This document shows positions 43,974-54,633 of a stretch of 64,000 nt of DNA, one piece after another. Under the pieces are notes generated by a model. That model saw only the letters and a program-made list of their open reading frames with translations. It had not been told where the DNA came from and did not search any database. The position numbers were made by a program, and so were the translations under genes. The stretch's first letter is position 1. Every line of letters begins with the position of its first letter. The DNA comes from Emiliania huxleyi CCMP1516 (Eukaryota; Haptophyta; Isochrysidales; Noelaerhabdaceae), in NCBI RefSeq assembly GCF_000372725.1, contig NW_005201318.1:333012-397011 (forward strand), written 5' to 3'.

Positions 43974-44768
43974 ATGGTGCCCCTCGGCAAGGAGCGCGCT
44001 CCGGCGCCGTCTACGACGTCGTCCGCCGCCGAGGACGCGGCGCCGGCGCAGCACTCGCGTAGGCGCGCCGGCGTCATCCGGCAGGCGCAGCCGGAGGCGC
44101 CTGGGCATCAGCTCGCCGCCTCGCACGCTGCTGCAGAGAAGCGCAAGGCCAACAAGATGACGCCGATGGAGCGCAGGGCGAAGCGCGCGGCCGACGAAAA
44201 GCGGCGCTGGCACGAGAAGCGCAAGGCGACGCGCGAGGCCGCCGCCAAGTTCAGCATGGCGAGCGAGGACACCGAGAAGGACCCCGCGATGGTGATTGCA
44301 TCGCTGCTCGATGAGCTCGTGGCCGAGGTAGCCGAGGTGGCGGAAGTTCGCGACGAGGTGGATGAGGGTGAGCTTCAGGAGGAGCTGGAGAAGCTGCTCA
44401 TTGCGCGTAGCGGCTCGCCGTTGCTCGAGGACACGGGCACACGCGAGGCCCTCGAGCTCGAGCTGCGCGCCGACGGCTACGGCGCGGCACGCGGCGACGA
44501 CGGGCCGCAAGTCTACAGCCTGCCGTTCAACGAGCTGCAGCGGCGCGTGGCCGACAGCGAGGACGCGTGGCCGGGCGAGGCGCAGATAGCGTGGGATCAG
44601 CGCGCGATGCGCGAGCGGCTTGCACGCGGCGTGCCTCTCGGCGACTACCTCCAGGAGCTGCAGCAGCTGCTGAGCGACCCACCGCGCGATTTAATTGCCA
44701 CCCACGAGCTCGCGAACTATGGCAGCAAGCCCACTGATTGGCGGCCACAGGGTAGAAACATCGCGCCG

Positions 44769-44807
<39 letters not shown>

Positions 44808-45587
44808 GCTGCGTTGCCGCCGCCGCCACCCGCCAATGACCCGTGCCGCTGCACAACATGCGGCCACATCCTACCTATTTGGAAGTGCAATGCTGGATGT
44901 GAATGCCTCTATTCTGACCGGGAGGCGCTGCAGCTGCACAAGGCCTATGATTGCTCGCCGGCGTGCACACCGCACTGGTCGCAATCACTGGTTAACGTGA
45001 AGTCCGGCTCCGTCGAGCCATGTGCGTATTGTGCCAAGTGCGCGGCCAGCCACTGCATCGGATTGGGCGCCTTCCCAGATCTGGAGACGCAGCAGCAGCA
45101 GCGCAGGCTCGAGCTCGAGGCGCAGCACAGGAGCGCAGGTACGCTGCCGCCGCCGCCGCCAACGACGAGTGGCAGCAACCGCCTCCTGCAGGCATTTGAC
45201 GAGGGCGACATGCCGTACTATTACTACAAGGACACATCGCACACCCTCGCGTGCAAATACGAACTACTCGACACCAGTGTCGCCAATCCTGACTGGACGC
45301 GCGATCCGCCAGCCGATGTGGCTGTCACCGAGGGCAAATGGCCACCGGAGCGCTCCGAGTACGACCTCGGTGAGCACGGGCAGAAAGCATATCATCGGCA
45401 CCGCGTGCGGTGGTACAGGGAGCACACATGCAAGGAGCTCACCGGCAGCCTTGAGGAGCAGAATGGCCAGTGGGACAACTACAAGCGCAACTTCCGCGCA
45501 CGCGGCGATAGTGCTCCGCTCGAGAGGCGGCATGGCGGCATGTTATTGAACCACTCTGGGATGATTCAGAGTGATATGTGGAGATAA
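43974..45587 (+). CDS. unidentified 537-residue Cys-cluster protein, possibly transposon-borne
   Basis: The start chosen is ATG 43974; the frame is open upstream but that part is repeat B. There is a basic region (RRAKRAADEKRRWHEKRKAT, about residues 64-83), an acidic helical region (LLDELVAEVAEVAEVRDEV), poly-Pro (about residues 264-285), then a Cys/His cluster (CRCTTCGHILPIWKCNAGC, CSPACTPHW, CAYCAKCAASHC) that could bind zinc. The C-terminus includes YHRHRVRWYREHTCKEL. Repeat B lies on its left and the repeat C tail starts within about 10 bp of its stop, so a transposable-element context is likely. KDZ-type transposases have Cys-cluster N-terminal domains, but I cannot assign this one. Confidence 0.5.
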
Positions 45588-45595
45588 AAACTCCT

Positions 45596-45692
45596 TTATG
45601 CGCACAAAGTACCCTGCACAAAGATCGCACGGGCGACCTGTTCCTTTTTACCCGTCTCACAGTAGAGGTGTCCGTTTTTATTTACTTATGTC
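45596..45692 (+). repeat. dispersed repeat family C tail, copy 2
   Basis: CCCTGCACAAAGATCGCAC, CCTGTTCCTTTTTACCCGTC, CAGTAGAGGTGTCCG and a TTTTTATTTACTTA end match 26426-26519. Confidence 0.75.
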
Positions 45693-45967
45693 CTCCAACC
45701 TGGCTGCACACGGAGCACTAGACGCAGGCGAAGGCGTTCCCTTCAGTCAGTTACAACAAATTCACTCCCTGAGGAGGGAACCGACGGGAAGCAGACCGGA
45801 AAACAAACACGGCGCGCCAGATCTTAGATTTTCGCGGAAATTGCTTGGTAGGGTTTCTTAATGGGACGCTTTCTTAATGCCCGCAACAGACTGTAGTCAG
45901 AACGGACCCTAGTTGCCGTTCCTGCAAACTCAGGTAGGTAGGCAAACTCAGCTGCGGAACATCAAAT

Positions 45968-46110
45968 CACAGGGTCCCGTACCATGCGGAATCGACCCTA
46001 TCCAGTGCAAGTGCTATGTATGTATGTATGTAGTAAGGTGAAGAACAGTCAGGCTCGGACTGGACACCAACGCGGTATGGGTGGACGCAAGTGCTCAAGT
46101 GCTCAAAGTA
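45968..46110 (+). repeat. dispersed repeat family B, copy 3
   Basis: GGTCCCGTACCATGCGGAAT and CGACCCTATCCAGTGC are followed by GTATGTATGTATGT and AGTGCTCAAGTGCTCAAAG. The sequence between 45693 and 45967 holds no gene I can support. Confidence 0.65.
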
Positions 46111-46168
46111 AGAAAACACGCAGGCCGCCGCGACATCACGGCGCGGAACAACCTCCACGACGTTGCAT

Positions 46169-48748
46169 ATGAGCAAGCCGAGGCCCTCCTTCCGCAAGAA
46201 GGGCGTTTCGACGGCCATCGCCGACGAGGGCGCCGCAGCAGCGGCGCTGCGGCCCGCGCCCAAGGTGGCCCTCTCCTTTGACCCCGACGAGGAGGGCGCA
46301 CCGATAAAGATCAAGAAGAAGAAGAAGAGGGCGCACCCGCCACCCGCTGCGCCGCCGCCGGTGGGCGATGCTGCGCCCGCGCTCGCCCCGGCGGCTGGCA
46401 CCTACTCCTCCGGCTTCCTGCAGCAGCTACGCGACGCGCAGCGCACACGCACCGGCGACCCGGCCGAGCCGGCGGCGGCGGAGGAGGCGGCGGCCGGCGG
46501 GGGCGGGGGCGGCGCGAGCGTGGAGGAGATCCGCGCGGCGCGCGAGGCGCGGGAGCGGGCGCGCCGTGCCGGCGACGAGCGTGAGGGCGGGCAGAGCTTC
46601 CTCCCGCTCGATGACGCCGGCGAGGACGGGGGCGGCGCGTGGCGGGCGGCGCGGCTGCTAGAGGAGCTGCAGCCGGAGGAGGAGGAGGCGCGCAGCGGCG
46701 GCTCGGGCGGGCTGGTGCGCGAGGAGCAGTTCGACGAGGGCGGCGTCGACGAGATGGGCCGGCCCGGCGGCGGCCGCGTCACCTTTGGAGAGGCTCTGCG
46801 CCTAGAAGCGGAACAGGATTCGTGTGCTCCATCAAGCGCTCCTCCTCTTCATTCCGCCCCTCCTCTACATTCCGCCGTATTCCGCGGTATTCGAAGTATT
46901 CGTCGCCCTTGTGTTCACGCGCTGCTCTGAAGCCTCTGCACGAGGCCGTCTTCCCGCCCTGAGCTTGGCGCCTTCACCCCGTAGGCGGCGGGCCGGCGGA
47001 AGGGACGTGCGGGTGCGGTGCCGAGCGCCGTGTGGTAATGAATCAGATGCGATCTTCTGACCCTTGATCTGTGCCTTCCGACCCTTTCACATGAACATGC
47101 ACATGCACATGTGGTCAACCGTCAACGCTACGACGCTATACTCAACCCACACACGACGCACCGAGAGAGGCGCACTCACAATTCACCGCACCTCTCGCAC
47201 CTCCAGGCGCTCTTCCGTGTCGGGTTGTGACGAGGGGTGAGGGGACACGGATTGAAGATCCCTCACACCAAGATCGTGCAGGGCGGGGACACACGTCCCT
47301 AAATCCCATCTCGTCTCAGAGTTTGACCGTTTGTATTTATTTATTTATTCCAGGCGGGGGACCGACGCGAGGCACGGCGTGACGGTGGTGGAGGCGGGCG
47401 ACGACGACGAGGAGGAGGAGGTGGGGGCAGGGCTGGTGGGAGGCCGCTCCCCCGCGTCTGCCGGCGGGGGCGCCCCACCGCTGAGCAGCGAGGCGCTCGC
47501 CGCCGTCGCGGCGCGGCTCGCGGCGACGAGCTTTGTCGCCGCCACCGACGAGCGGCTGGGCGGGCAGGCATCTCCACACCCCCGTTCGCCACCACCTCCC
47601 TCTCCACCACCCCCCTCCCCCCCTCCCCCTTACCCGCCTCCTCCCTCTCCACCACCTCCCTCTCCACCACCCCTTTCGCCGGCAGGCTGCGGCGCTGCGG
47701 GCGACGCTCTCGCAGCAGCGCGAGGAGCGCGACACAGCGCAGGAGCGACTCGCGCAGTGCGCCGCCGACGCGGCGGCGCTCGAGGGCGCGCTGGCGCGAG
47801 AGGCGGCATCCTTTGAGCAGCTGCAGGCGGGCGGGCGCTCTGCCCACTCACGCAACACCACGGCCCCGGAACCGGAATCGCACGACAGCAGCACAGTGAC
47901 AGTCAGACTCGTAGCACGGGGTCCCACGGACAGAAGAGCACGACCGCGGGCCAAAGGTCACACACACGGACCGTCGAGAACGGACGGGCAGCGACGACAG
48001 CCAGTCAGAGGGCAGCACCGGGTCCCAGGAAGGCGAACGCGAGAGGCGGGCGTGTGTGCGCCGCCTTTTCACAACGCACCCACGCCGCATGATGCGTCCG
48101 CGACACGACACCGTGACACGCCACGCCCCCACAGGCGGCGCGCTTGTTCACCGCCGACCTGCTCGACTGCCTCGACGCGAAGGCCCCCGCCACCGACGCC
48201 CTCGAGGCGCGGCTGTGCGAGGCGGTCGAGGCGGCGGCCGCCCGCCGCGCCGCCGCCCGGCTGGCGGTGAGTGCCGCGGCGGCGGAGCGAGCGGTGCGCG
48301 TGCTCGGCGGCAAGTGGGCACCGCCGCCGCGCCGCACGCGCGCCCCTCCGCTACCGCCGGTCGCGGGGCCAGAGGCGGAGGCGATGCTGGCGGCGGTCGA
48401 GGCGGCACGGGCGACGCGCCGCCGCGCCGCCGCGCCGGGCGGCGGCGACGCGCCGTCGGGTGGCGACGCGCCGTCGCCGGACGGGTGGTCGAGCGGCGAG
48501 GAGGAGGCGGAGCTGGAGGGAGCGGCGAGCGCGGCCGGCTCGGGGGGCGGCGGGTGGGCGGCGAGGCTGGCGGCGGAGCTGGGCGCGGTGGAGGCGGCGT
48601 CGCGCGACCTGCTCTCAGACGCCGACTCTGAGGTGCTCGATCCCGCAGCCACCCGCCGCCGGCTCGAAGCCCCCCTCCCCCCCTGGGAGGCACACCCACC
48701 CACCCACCCACCCACTCATTTCGGGGGAGAGAGGCCCACCACAACTCA

Positions 48749-48786
<38 letters not shown>

Positions 48787-48886
48787 NNNNNNNNNNNNNN
48801 NNNNNNNNNNNNNNNNNNNNNNNNNNNNNNNNNNNNNNNNNNNNNNNNNNNNNNNNNNNNNNNNNNNNNNNNNNNNNNNNNNNNNN

Positions 48887-48981
<95 letters not shown>

Positions 48982-49015
48982 CACACACACACACACACAC
49001 ACACCACCACCACCA

Positions 49016-49058
<43 letters not shown>

Positions 49059-50628
49059 TGGGGGCTCCTGTTGAACCGGGCCCAGAGAAGCGATCCTTCA
49101 ACACCACGCCCCCCCCCCTGCCGCGGGGCGAACGGAGCGATGCTATCCGTCATACCCTCCCGCTCCTTGCCGTACCCACTGCCCACCCACCACGCCACAT
49201 CGCTCGGCCCCCCCGCTCGCGTCCACCGCAGCATCCCAAACTCCAGGTGAGCGACCCGTCCACGATTCTCCGCCGGCTCGACGCGTGGGCGAGGGACGAG
49301 CGTCCCTCTTACGAGCAAGCCTTCGTCGACCTCTGCCTGCCCACGCTGCTGGCGCCGCTCGTACGGCCTCGCGCTTTTAGAAGCGCAATATGCATTCTTG
49401 TGCTCCAACTAGCGCTCGAGAGGACACGTAGCCGGCTCTACTCGGCCGAATTCCGCCGGCGTTCCTCGTGTTCGTTGTCACCGCACCGGTGTCCTACCGG
49501 GGCTGTCTGGCGACACACCTCGCCAGCGGGGAAAGGCACACCGCACAGCAGCCCGCGCGCCGTGAACTCTTCGATGCCCGCGGGGCTCTTGTCTAGTAGC
49601 ACCCCCTGCCCGATCGTCCCCTCCACTGTCCTGCCGACTGCTCTGAAGACACTCACGGTGCCGTATTCCCGCCCTGAGGGTGGCGTCTTGCAAACGCACA
49701 ACCACGGCCCCGAGGTGTGGCGTCTTCACTCCGTAGGCTCGCGCTGCTTTGCTGGAGGCCCCTCGCCGCCGGGGACCTCGCACAGCAGCCATGGCACCGT
49801 CAGCTCACCTCCGCCGCTGCCTCGCTCGCGGGCGAGCTGGCGGCCGCCGACGGGGCGGCGGGAGGCGAGATTGCGGCCGGCGGCAGAGGCGAGGAGCGCG
49901 CCGCATCGGACCGCGCGATGCTGGCGCGGAGGGGCGCGCTCCCCGCGCGGCTGGCCTGCGACCTCGCGCTGCCGCTGCTCAAGCACGCGGTCACTCACTC
50001 GTGGGACGTCTTCTCCCTCCGCCAAACCCGCCAGCTCGTGGCGGCCGTCGGCAGCGCGGCGGGCGAGGCGAAGGCGCTCGCGGCGGCGTCGGCGCTGGGG
50101 TGGAAACTGTCCAGCGCCGGCGCGACGCAGCAGGAGCCCGAGGCGGCCGAGGCGGCCGAGGCGGCGGCGGGCGCCGTCAAGGAGCTCGTGATGCAGGTGG
50201 CGAGGAAGCTCGACGAGGCGGCCGACGCCTGCTGCGTGCCACCTTGCGTCGGTGGCGAGGGCGCCGAGGCGGCGGCGGCGGCGGCGGCGGCACGGCGGCA
50301 GCTGTGGCGCGCGCTCAAGCTCGCTGCCGTGATGGGCGAGTGGAGCGGGCTGCTCGCGAGCGGGCCGCTGCAGGAGCTGCTCGGCGGGCTCATCGCGGGG
50401 CGGGTGTTGCCCTACTTGAGGGCGAGCCTCGCCGCGGGGCAGGAGCTGCCCGTGATCGCGGCGTGCGAGGCGGCAGCGCGCGCCATCCCCGCCGGCTGGA
50501 GGCAGCGCGACGCGTCGGGTGCGTTCCCGCTGTGCACGCTCTCGCTCGCCGCCTTTGTTGCGGGCGAGTGCGCGCCGCGCGTGGACGTCGAGCGGGTGGC
50601 GCCGTTGAGGCAGTCGTTGGGATGTTAA
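46169..50628 (+). CDS. GCFC-domain protein, PAXBP1/GCF homologue
   Basis: Exons: 46169-46797, 47354-47567, 47686-47826, 48135 to about 48660, (gap region), 49247-49365 and 49737-50628. The N-terminus MSKPRPSFRKKGVSTAIADE with IKIKKKKKR is the basic start of this family. A coiled coil follows (TLSQQREERDTAQERLAQC). The GCFC domain is recognisable in DPSTILRRLDAWARDERPSY, QAFVDLCLPTLLAPLVR, RLALLCWRPL and LALPLLKHAVTHSWDVFS, where family members have 'sLpkLlxPxvrlelLxWdPL' and 'xVWDPlS'. Family members act in spliceosome disassembly and transcription in the nucleus. The 100-N gap is in the CA-repeat intron before 49247. Introns after 47567, 47826 and 49365 have GC donors. Intron 1 contains an introner-like element and a repeat C tail. 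Confidence 0.85.
46798..46985 (+). mobile_element. introner-like element, copy D (start of GCFC intron 1)
   Basis: It opens GCGCCTAGAAGCGGAAC and continues TTCGTGTGCTCCATCAAGCG, repeated CCGCGGTATTC boxes, TTCACGCGCTGCTCTGAAG and CCCGCCCTGAG, and ends CTTCACCCCGTAG. The same end motif (CTTCACTCCGTAG) closes copy E. Here that acceptor cannot be the one used, because the following sequence hits a stop. Confidence 0.75.
47245..47353 (+). repeat. dispersed repeat family C tail, copy 3, supplying a splice acceptor
   Basis: GATCCCTCACACCAAGATCG, TGCAGGGCGGGGACACACG, CATCTCGTCTCAGAGTTTG and a TATTTATTTATTTATTCCAG end. GCFC exon 2 begins at 47354, immediately after this CAG. Confidence 0.65.
48787..48886. 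other. assembly gap (100 N) in CA/GACA microsatellite
   Basis: The gap is flanked by CA repeats on the left and CA, GA, GACA and CA repeats on the right (48755-49056), all inside a GCFC intron. A fixed length of 100 suggests unknown true size. Confidence 0.98.
49366..49736 (+). mobile_element. introner-like element, copy E (whole GCFC intron)
   Basis: The intron begins with a GC donor and GCCTCGCGCTTTTAGAAGCG, containing a 5' hairpin (GCGC-ttttagaa-GCGC-like). It then has TTCTTGTGCTCCAACTAGCG, CTCGAGAGGACACG, GACTGCTCTGAAGACACTC, TTCCCGCCCTGAGG and finally CTTCACTCCGTAG. Flanking exons join in frame (LAPLVR then LALLCW). Confidence 0.78.
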
Positions 50629-50958
50629 CCGCCCGCGCGCTCCGGGATCGAGGTATATCGGTGTGTGTGTATATGGAGATCGCGGTTAGAGAGCGCCCAC
50701 AACAACGGGGATATTCATAACGCCGGAGAGAGAGACAGTGAGAGGCTTTACACAACAATGTACGTCAGACGTTTCTCGCGAGCGTGTCGCCAAAATGCGG
50801 CGGGAGAGACCCCCGCGCAGCGTGCTGCTCCCAGCCCCCGGCGCTGGGCCGCCCCCCGAGCCCTGATTCGCGCCCAGTGGGTGGGCTCACAGGGTGGCCT
50901 CGCTGCTGCGCGCTGGCGCCATGGCCTGTGCGGCGGCCCCGCCCCCGCCCATGACGCG
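50629..50958. other. convergent intergenic region
   Basis: 330 bp between the GCFC and CCT8 stop codons. I see no gene; it presumably holds both 3' untranslated regions. An AT-richer stretch (50650-50760) is the likely termination region. Confidence 0.6.
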
Positions 50959-53315
50959 CTACATCGCCGGCTGGTCGCCCTTCTTCGGCCCGCCCGCTGG
51001 TTTGGACATGATGATCTGGTCCACCCGCAGCACCGTCACCGCCGCATCGGTCGCCTGCCGCAACGCCTCCTTCTTCGTCCACAGCAAGTCGAGCACACCG
51101 GTCGTCGCGTCCACCTGCCCGTCGACCACGTTCACGCCGGCGGAGCGCTCGCCCGCCTTGTGCGCGGCGTACAGCGCCGCGACGATGTTGGCCGCGTCGA
51201 GGCCGGCATTCTCTGCGAGCGTGCGCGGCACCACTTCCAGCGCGAGGCCGTACTTGTTGATCGCGTACTGGTCGAGGCCGGGCTGCGCCTCGGCGTGCTG
51301 CTGCAGCAAATCGGCGAGCTGGAGCTCGCACCCGCCCGCGCCGGCGACAAAGCGCGCGTCGCGCGTCATCGCCTTGACGGTGTGGACGCCGTCGTCGATG
51401 GCGCGCTCGACGTCGTCCATGATGTTGGGCGACGACCCGCGCACCACGATGGTGGCCACCTTCGAAGTGGCGTCCTCCTGCTCGAGGATGGTGCAGTTGG
51501 TCGAGCCGATCTCCTTGAGGTAGACGCGCGCGCAGCTGCCGATGTCGTCCGGCGCGGGCGGCTCGAGGCGCACCAGGTTGGCGGCGCCCGTGGTGCGGCA
51601 GATGCGGCGCAGCTCAAACTTGGAGGGGCACTTGAGGACGAGGATGCCGAACTTTTCGCAAAAGTGGAGCGCGAGCTCGCCGACGGCCTGGCCGCACACG
51701 ATGAGGTTGACGCCCGTGTCGCGGATCGCCTTGATCGTCTTCTCCAGCGCGGCCTCCTCCGAGTCGTTGTAGTTCTTGAGGTCGGCCGCCTGCAGTGAGA
51801 ACACGCCGTCGTCTTGTTCGGGGAGGGCGCCCGCATACCAGCTTCTGTCATCCATGCACAGGACCACAACCGTGCGGACCTCGTATGGAATCAGAGCCCT
51901 CAGGGCGGGACTGCGGTCTTGTGCAGAGTCTTCAGAGCACCGCGGGGAGGGGATGCGAAAGCGGCCGACTACTACGGCGGAGTACGCGTCCTCTCGATAC
52001 AAGACCCCCCGTATTCTCCCCTTCTATGGCGCTGAGCTGTCCTGTGAGCTGTGATCTGTGTGTCCAGCAGTCCGGACCCAGTGCTACGGCCGGTGACAGT
52101 GTGCCTCGTGTCGGCTCCCGAGCCAATCGTGTGCAGTGTGTGTGTGCGTGTGGGCCCGTCCTCCATGCTACGAGGTGTGTCACACTGACTGACTGACTAT
52201 GGCCGCGCGCCGACTTGAGCAGCACGGTCCCCTTCGTCTCGGTCGTCGCCGAGTCGAGTGGGATGCCGTAGACCGCCACGCGCGCGCCTTGCACCTCCTG
52301 AGGAGGCCAGGGCAGGGCAACCGTGTGAGGCTCTTGACGAGGAGAGCGGTTTCGTGGTTTTTTTTTTGGGGGGGGGGGGGGGGGGTCTGGGGGCACCAGG
52401 GCGGGGGCGCGCACGCCGGCACCCAAAGGGGAAGAGGGGTGCGGTGGTGGCGTGCGGGGGTGCGGCTCGGCTTCCCCTTGGCCTCTGCCGCCTTGTAGCC
52501 GCCGATGATCTCGGAGACGTGCAGCCCGGACTTGAGCAGCTCCTCCGCCTGGAGGCGCGGCGAGGGAGCAAGGGCGAGTGGGGGCGGGGCGAGGTGGAGC
52601 AGCGGTGTCAGATGGTGGAGAGGGGGGATGGGGGGTCGACCGGGGGTATAGGGTGAGGACGGCCGTGACAAAGGGCAAGTCAACCTGGCTGAGCAGCTCG
52701 CCCGCCAGAACGACGACCAGGTTGGTGCCGTCGCCAACCTCGACCTCCTGCGAGGGGTTGATGGAAGCGGCGGTGAGGGCCGCGGTTAGGCGGTTGGGTA
52801 GGAGCGCCGGCGGTGACGGAGCGGCTGAGGGCAGGCGGTGAGGGGCGGCGGATGAGGGGCGGGGCAGCGAGAGAGTGGCAACAGCGAGGACGAGGGCGAG
52901 GGCCGCCACGTCGCCAGGGGGCGGCGGCCGCGGCGGGCGAAGCTGGGAGGCGGTGGCATGGCAGCGAGCGCGGTGGCGCTGGGGAGGGTGGTTGCAGGCT
53001 TGCAGGCGAGGGCTCGGTAAGCCGCCGTGGCGCCTGCATGTTGCTCGCCATTACGAGGAGCTTGGCGGCAGGGTGCTGGACCTCGAGCTCGCCGACGATG
53101 GTCGCCGCATCGTTCGTCACAAAGAGCTTCTCCAGGTGGTTGATGACCATCTTGTTCATTCCATTGGGGCCGAGAGAGGTCCGGACGCATGAGGAGAGCT
53201 GCTTCGCAGCCTCGATGTTCTTAAAGGTGGCCTCCTCCAGCCCGCTCAGGTGCTTGGTGCCCTCCTTGAGCATGCCCTGCACGCCGAAGGAGCCTCCTGT
53301 CAATGAGCGCGCCAT
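50959..53315 (-). CDS. CCT8: CCT8 (chaperonin TCP-1 theta subunit), apparently missing internal exons
   Basis: Exons: 53034-53315 (ATG 53315), 52685-52747, about 52489-52548, 52211-52297 and 50959-51789. Theta-specific and general CCT features are present: LGPNGMNKMVINHLEKLFVT, NDAATIVGELEVQHPAAK, GDGTNLVVVLAGELL, LDSATTETKGTVLLKS, GSSPNIMDDVERAIDDGVH and TVLRVDQIIMSKPAGGP. CCT8 is one of eight subunits of the cytosolic TRiC ring that folds actin and tubulin. The visible exons give about 440 residues against about 540 usual. Roughly 100 residues between GYKAA and VQGARVAVYG (intermediate and apical regions) have no coding sequence in the 190-bp interval 52298-52488, which contains a G run. 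Introns 1 and 4 have GC donors. Confidence 0.9.
51890..52045 (-). mobile_element. introner-like element, copy F (in CCT8 intron 4)
   Basis: On the gene strand: GCGCCATAGAAGGGGAGAAT, TCGAGAGGACGCGTACTCCG, CGCGGTGCTCTGAAGACTC, TGCACAAGACCGCAGTCCCG and CCCTGAGGG. The intron spans 51790-52210, so the element sits inside it and the acceptor used lies about 100 bases beyond the element's end. Confidence 0.7.
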
Positions 53316-53371
53316 TTTGCTTGCCGTGCAACGCCGGCGTTGGTTGTTGCCGCGTTGCTGGCTGCTCGAGG

Positions 53372-53605
53372 CCAACGGCGCCCCACGGAATTCTTTTGCT
53401 TGGACTGCCGTGATCTGTGATCTGTAAGGGTCCGCCCGCAGGCGCATTTTGTATACCGAGGCGGTGCCCGGTGCCGAGCGCAGGCAGAGCCCACAGGTCG
53501 GACCTTAAGACAGCATTGTAGATCCCTGGGCGAGGGTGGTGGCGTGCCGTGCCCGTGGTAATTGCCAACGGCGCGCGCCGGAATTCTTTTGCTTGGACTG
53601 CCGTG
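53372..53605. repeat. duplicated promoter-proximal segment upstream of CCT8
   Basis: GCCAACGGCGC plus GGAATTCTTTTGCTTGGACT and GCCGTG occur at 53372-53410 and again at 53564-53604, with about 160 bp between. The first copy is about 60-100 bp upstream of the CCT8 start codon. Confidence 0.7.
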
Positions 53606-53689
53606 GAAATTGCCAAAAAGCGCCAATCCGCGCCCTTGTCGTGCCAGTGTGCTGTGAGAGAGGCTTGTATTTTAATAATTATTTTGGTG

Positions 53690-53860
53690 TGGCATGAAGG
53701 AAGCAGCGAGAATTGGCCAGAGACTGCGAAGAGAGATACAACTGTAGGAAGAGACAGACGCCCAAGCTAGCACGTAGCACCACACTCCTTCGACACACTC
53801 CTCTCCTTAAAATCCCTGTGTGGTGGCGGCGTGCCGTCCTCCCATCCGCAGCCCTCCCTT
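53690..53860 (+). repeat. dispersed repeat family A, copy
   Basis: GGCATGAAGGAAGCAGCGAG, AGACTGCGAAGAGAGATA and CTCTCCTTAAAATCCCTGTG then GTGGCGGCGTGCCGTCCTCC align with 60730-60875. From 53861 to 54633 I see only short minus frames (for example SYWPYDQVVTECLILRPRAM near 54110-54190) that might be further exons of the PC-esterase-like gene. Confidence 0.7.
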
Positions 53861-54633
53861 GCTTGCTTGCTCGTTGCCGCGTTGCTGTGGCTGCTCGAGC
53901 CCTCTGGGCCGGCGCGGGGGCCCCAGAGGGTGTCCATGCGGGGGGGAGATGGGGTCCCCTGGCCCGCCGCAGGCGCCGATTTTTTTGGAGTTTTTTCTTT
54001 TTCGCGATTTTTTACTTGTTTTCATGGGAATTCGGCGTACTTGCGGCCATGCTATCACGCCTTGCGACAGCCTGTCGGCGCTGCTGACCGTGCCATGATG
54101 CACAATTGATCACCTGCATAGCTCGCGGCCTTAGTATCAAGCATTCAGTGACGACCTGATCGTACGGCCAGTAGGAAGGTGTCCTTCCAGCTGCGTGCAC
54201 GCTTCTGGCGCAATGCGCGTCAGGCGTCACCTCGGATTGGCTGCTGGCACTCTCGAGGCTATGCCTACACAGCCTCGCGCGCATGGGCAGTCAAGAGGGA
54301 CCACGCACCTTCTCAGGACAGCGCCGGTGCCTCTCTCTTGGACCGGCAAACTTGGTGGTCTCGTGTCACCAATGTGGGACCAGTGCGGCATCGCGCCATC
54401 GACAGCTCTGAACTGCGCCTCACCACTAGCTTTCTGACGATCGGTTGGCCCACCGATTGGTTGGTCTCGTGCGAGCAGTGCTGACGGTCGAATTTATTGG
54501 TGGGTCCTCGGGCAACACTCCCCAGTCCATCGCAGCCGCTGCCTTCTCGAGAGGCCCATTCTGCCACCTGCAACCCGTGGTGCCGTATGCCGCACCAGGG
54601 AGTGTGCAGCCCACAAAAATGTTGGGCAACGAT

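Noticed and set aside
48144..49250. Frames spanning the 48787-48886 gap
   Set aside because: The translation passes through N and microsatellite; only the part up to about 48660 is supported as GCFC coding.
51790..51903. In-frame extension upstream of CCT8 exon 5 (VVVLCMDDRSWYAG)
   Set aside because: It does not match CCT8, where TVLLKS should be followed directly by a short linker and the NYNDSEEAALE region. It lies between the introner copy and the acceptor at 51790.
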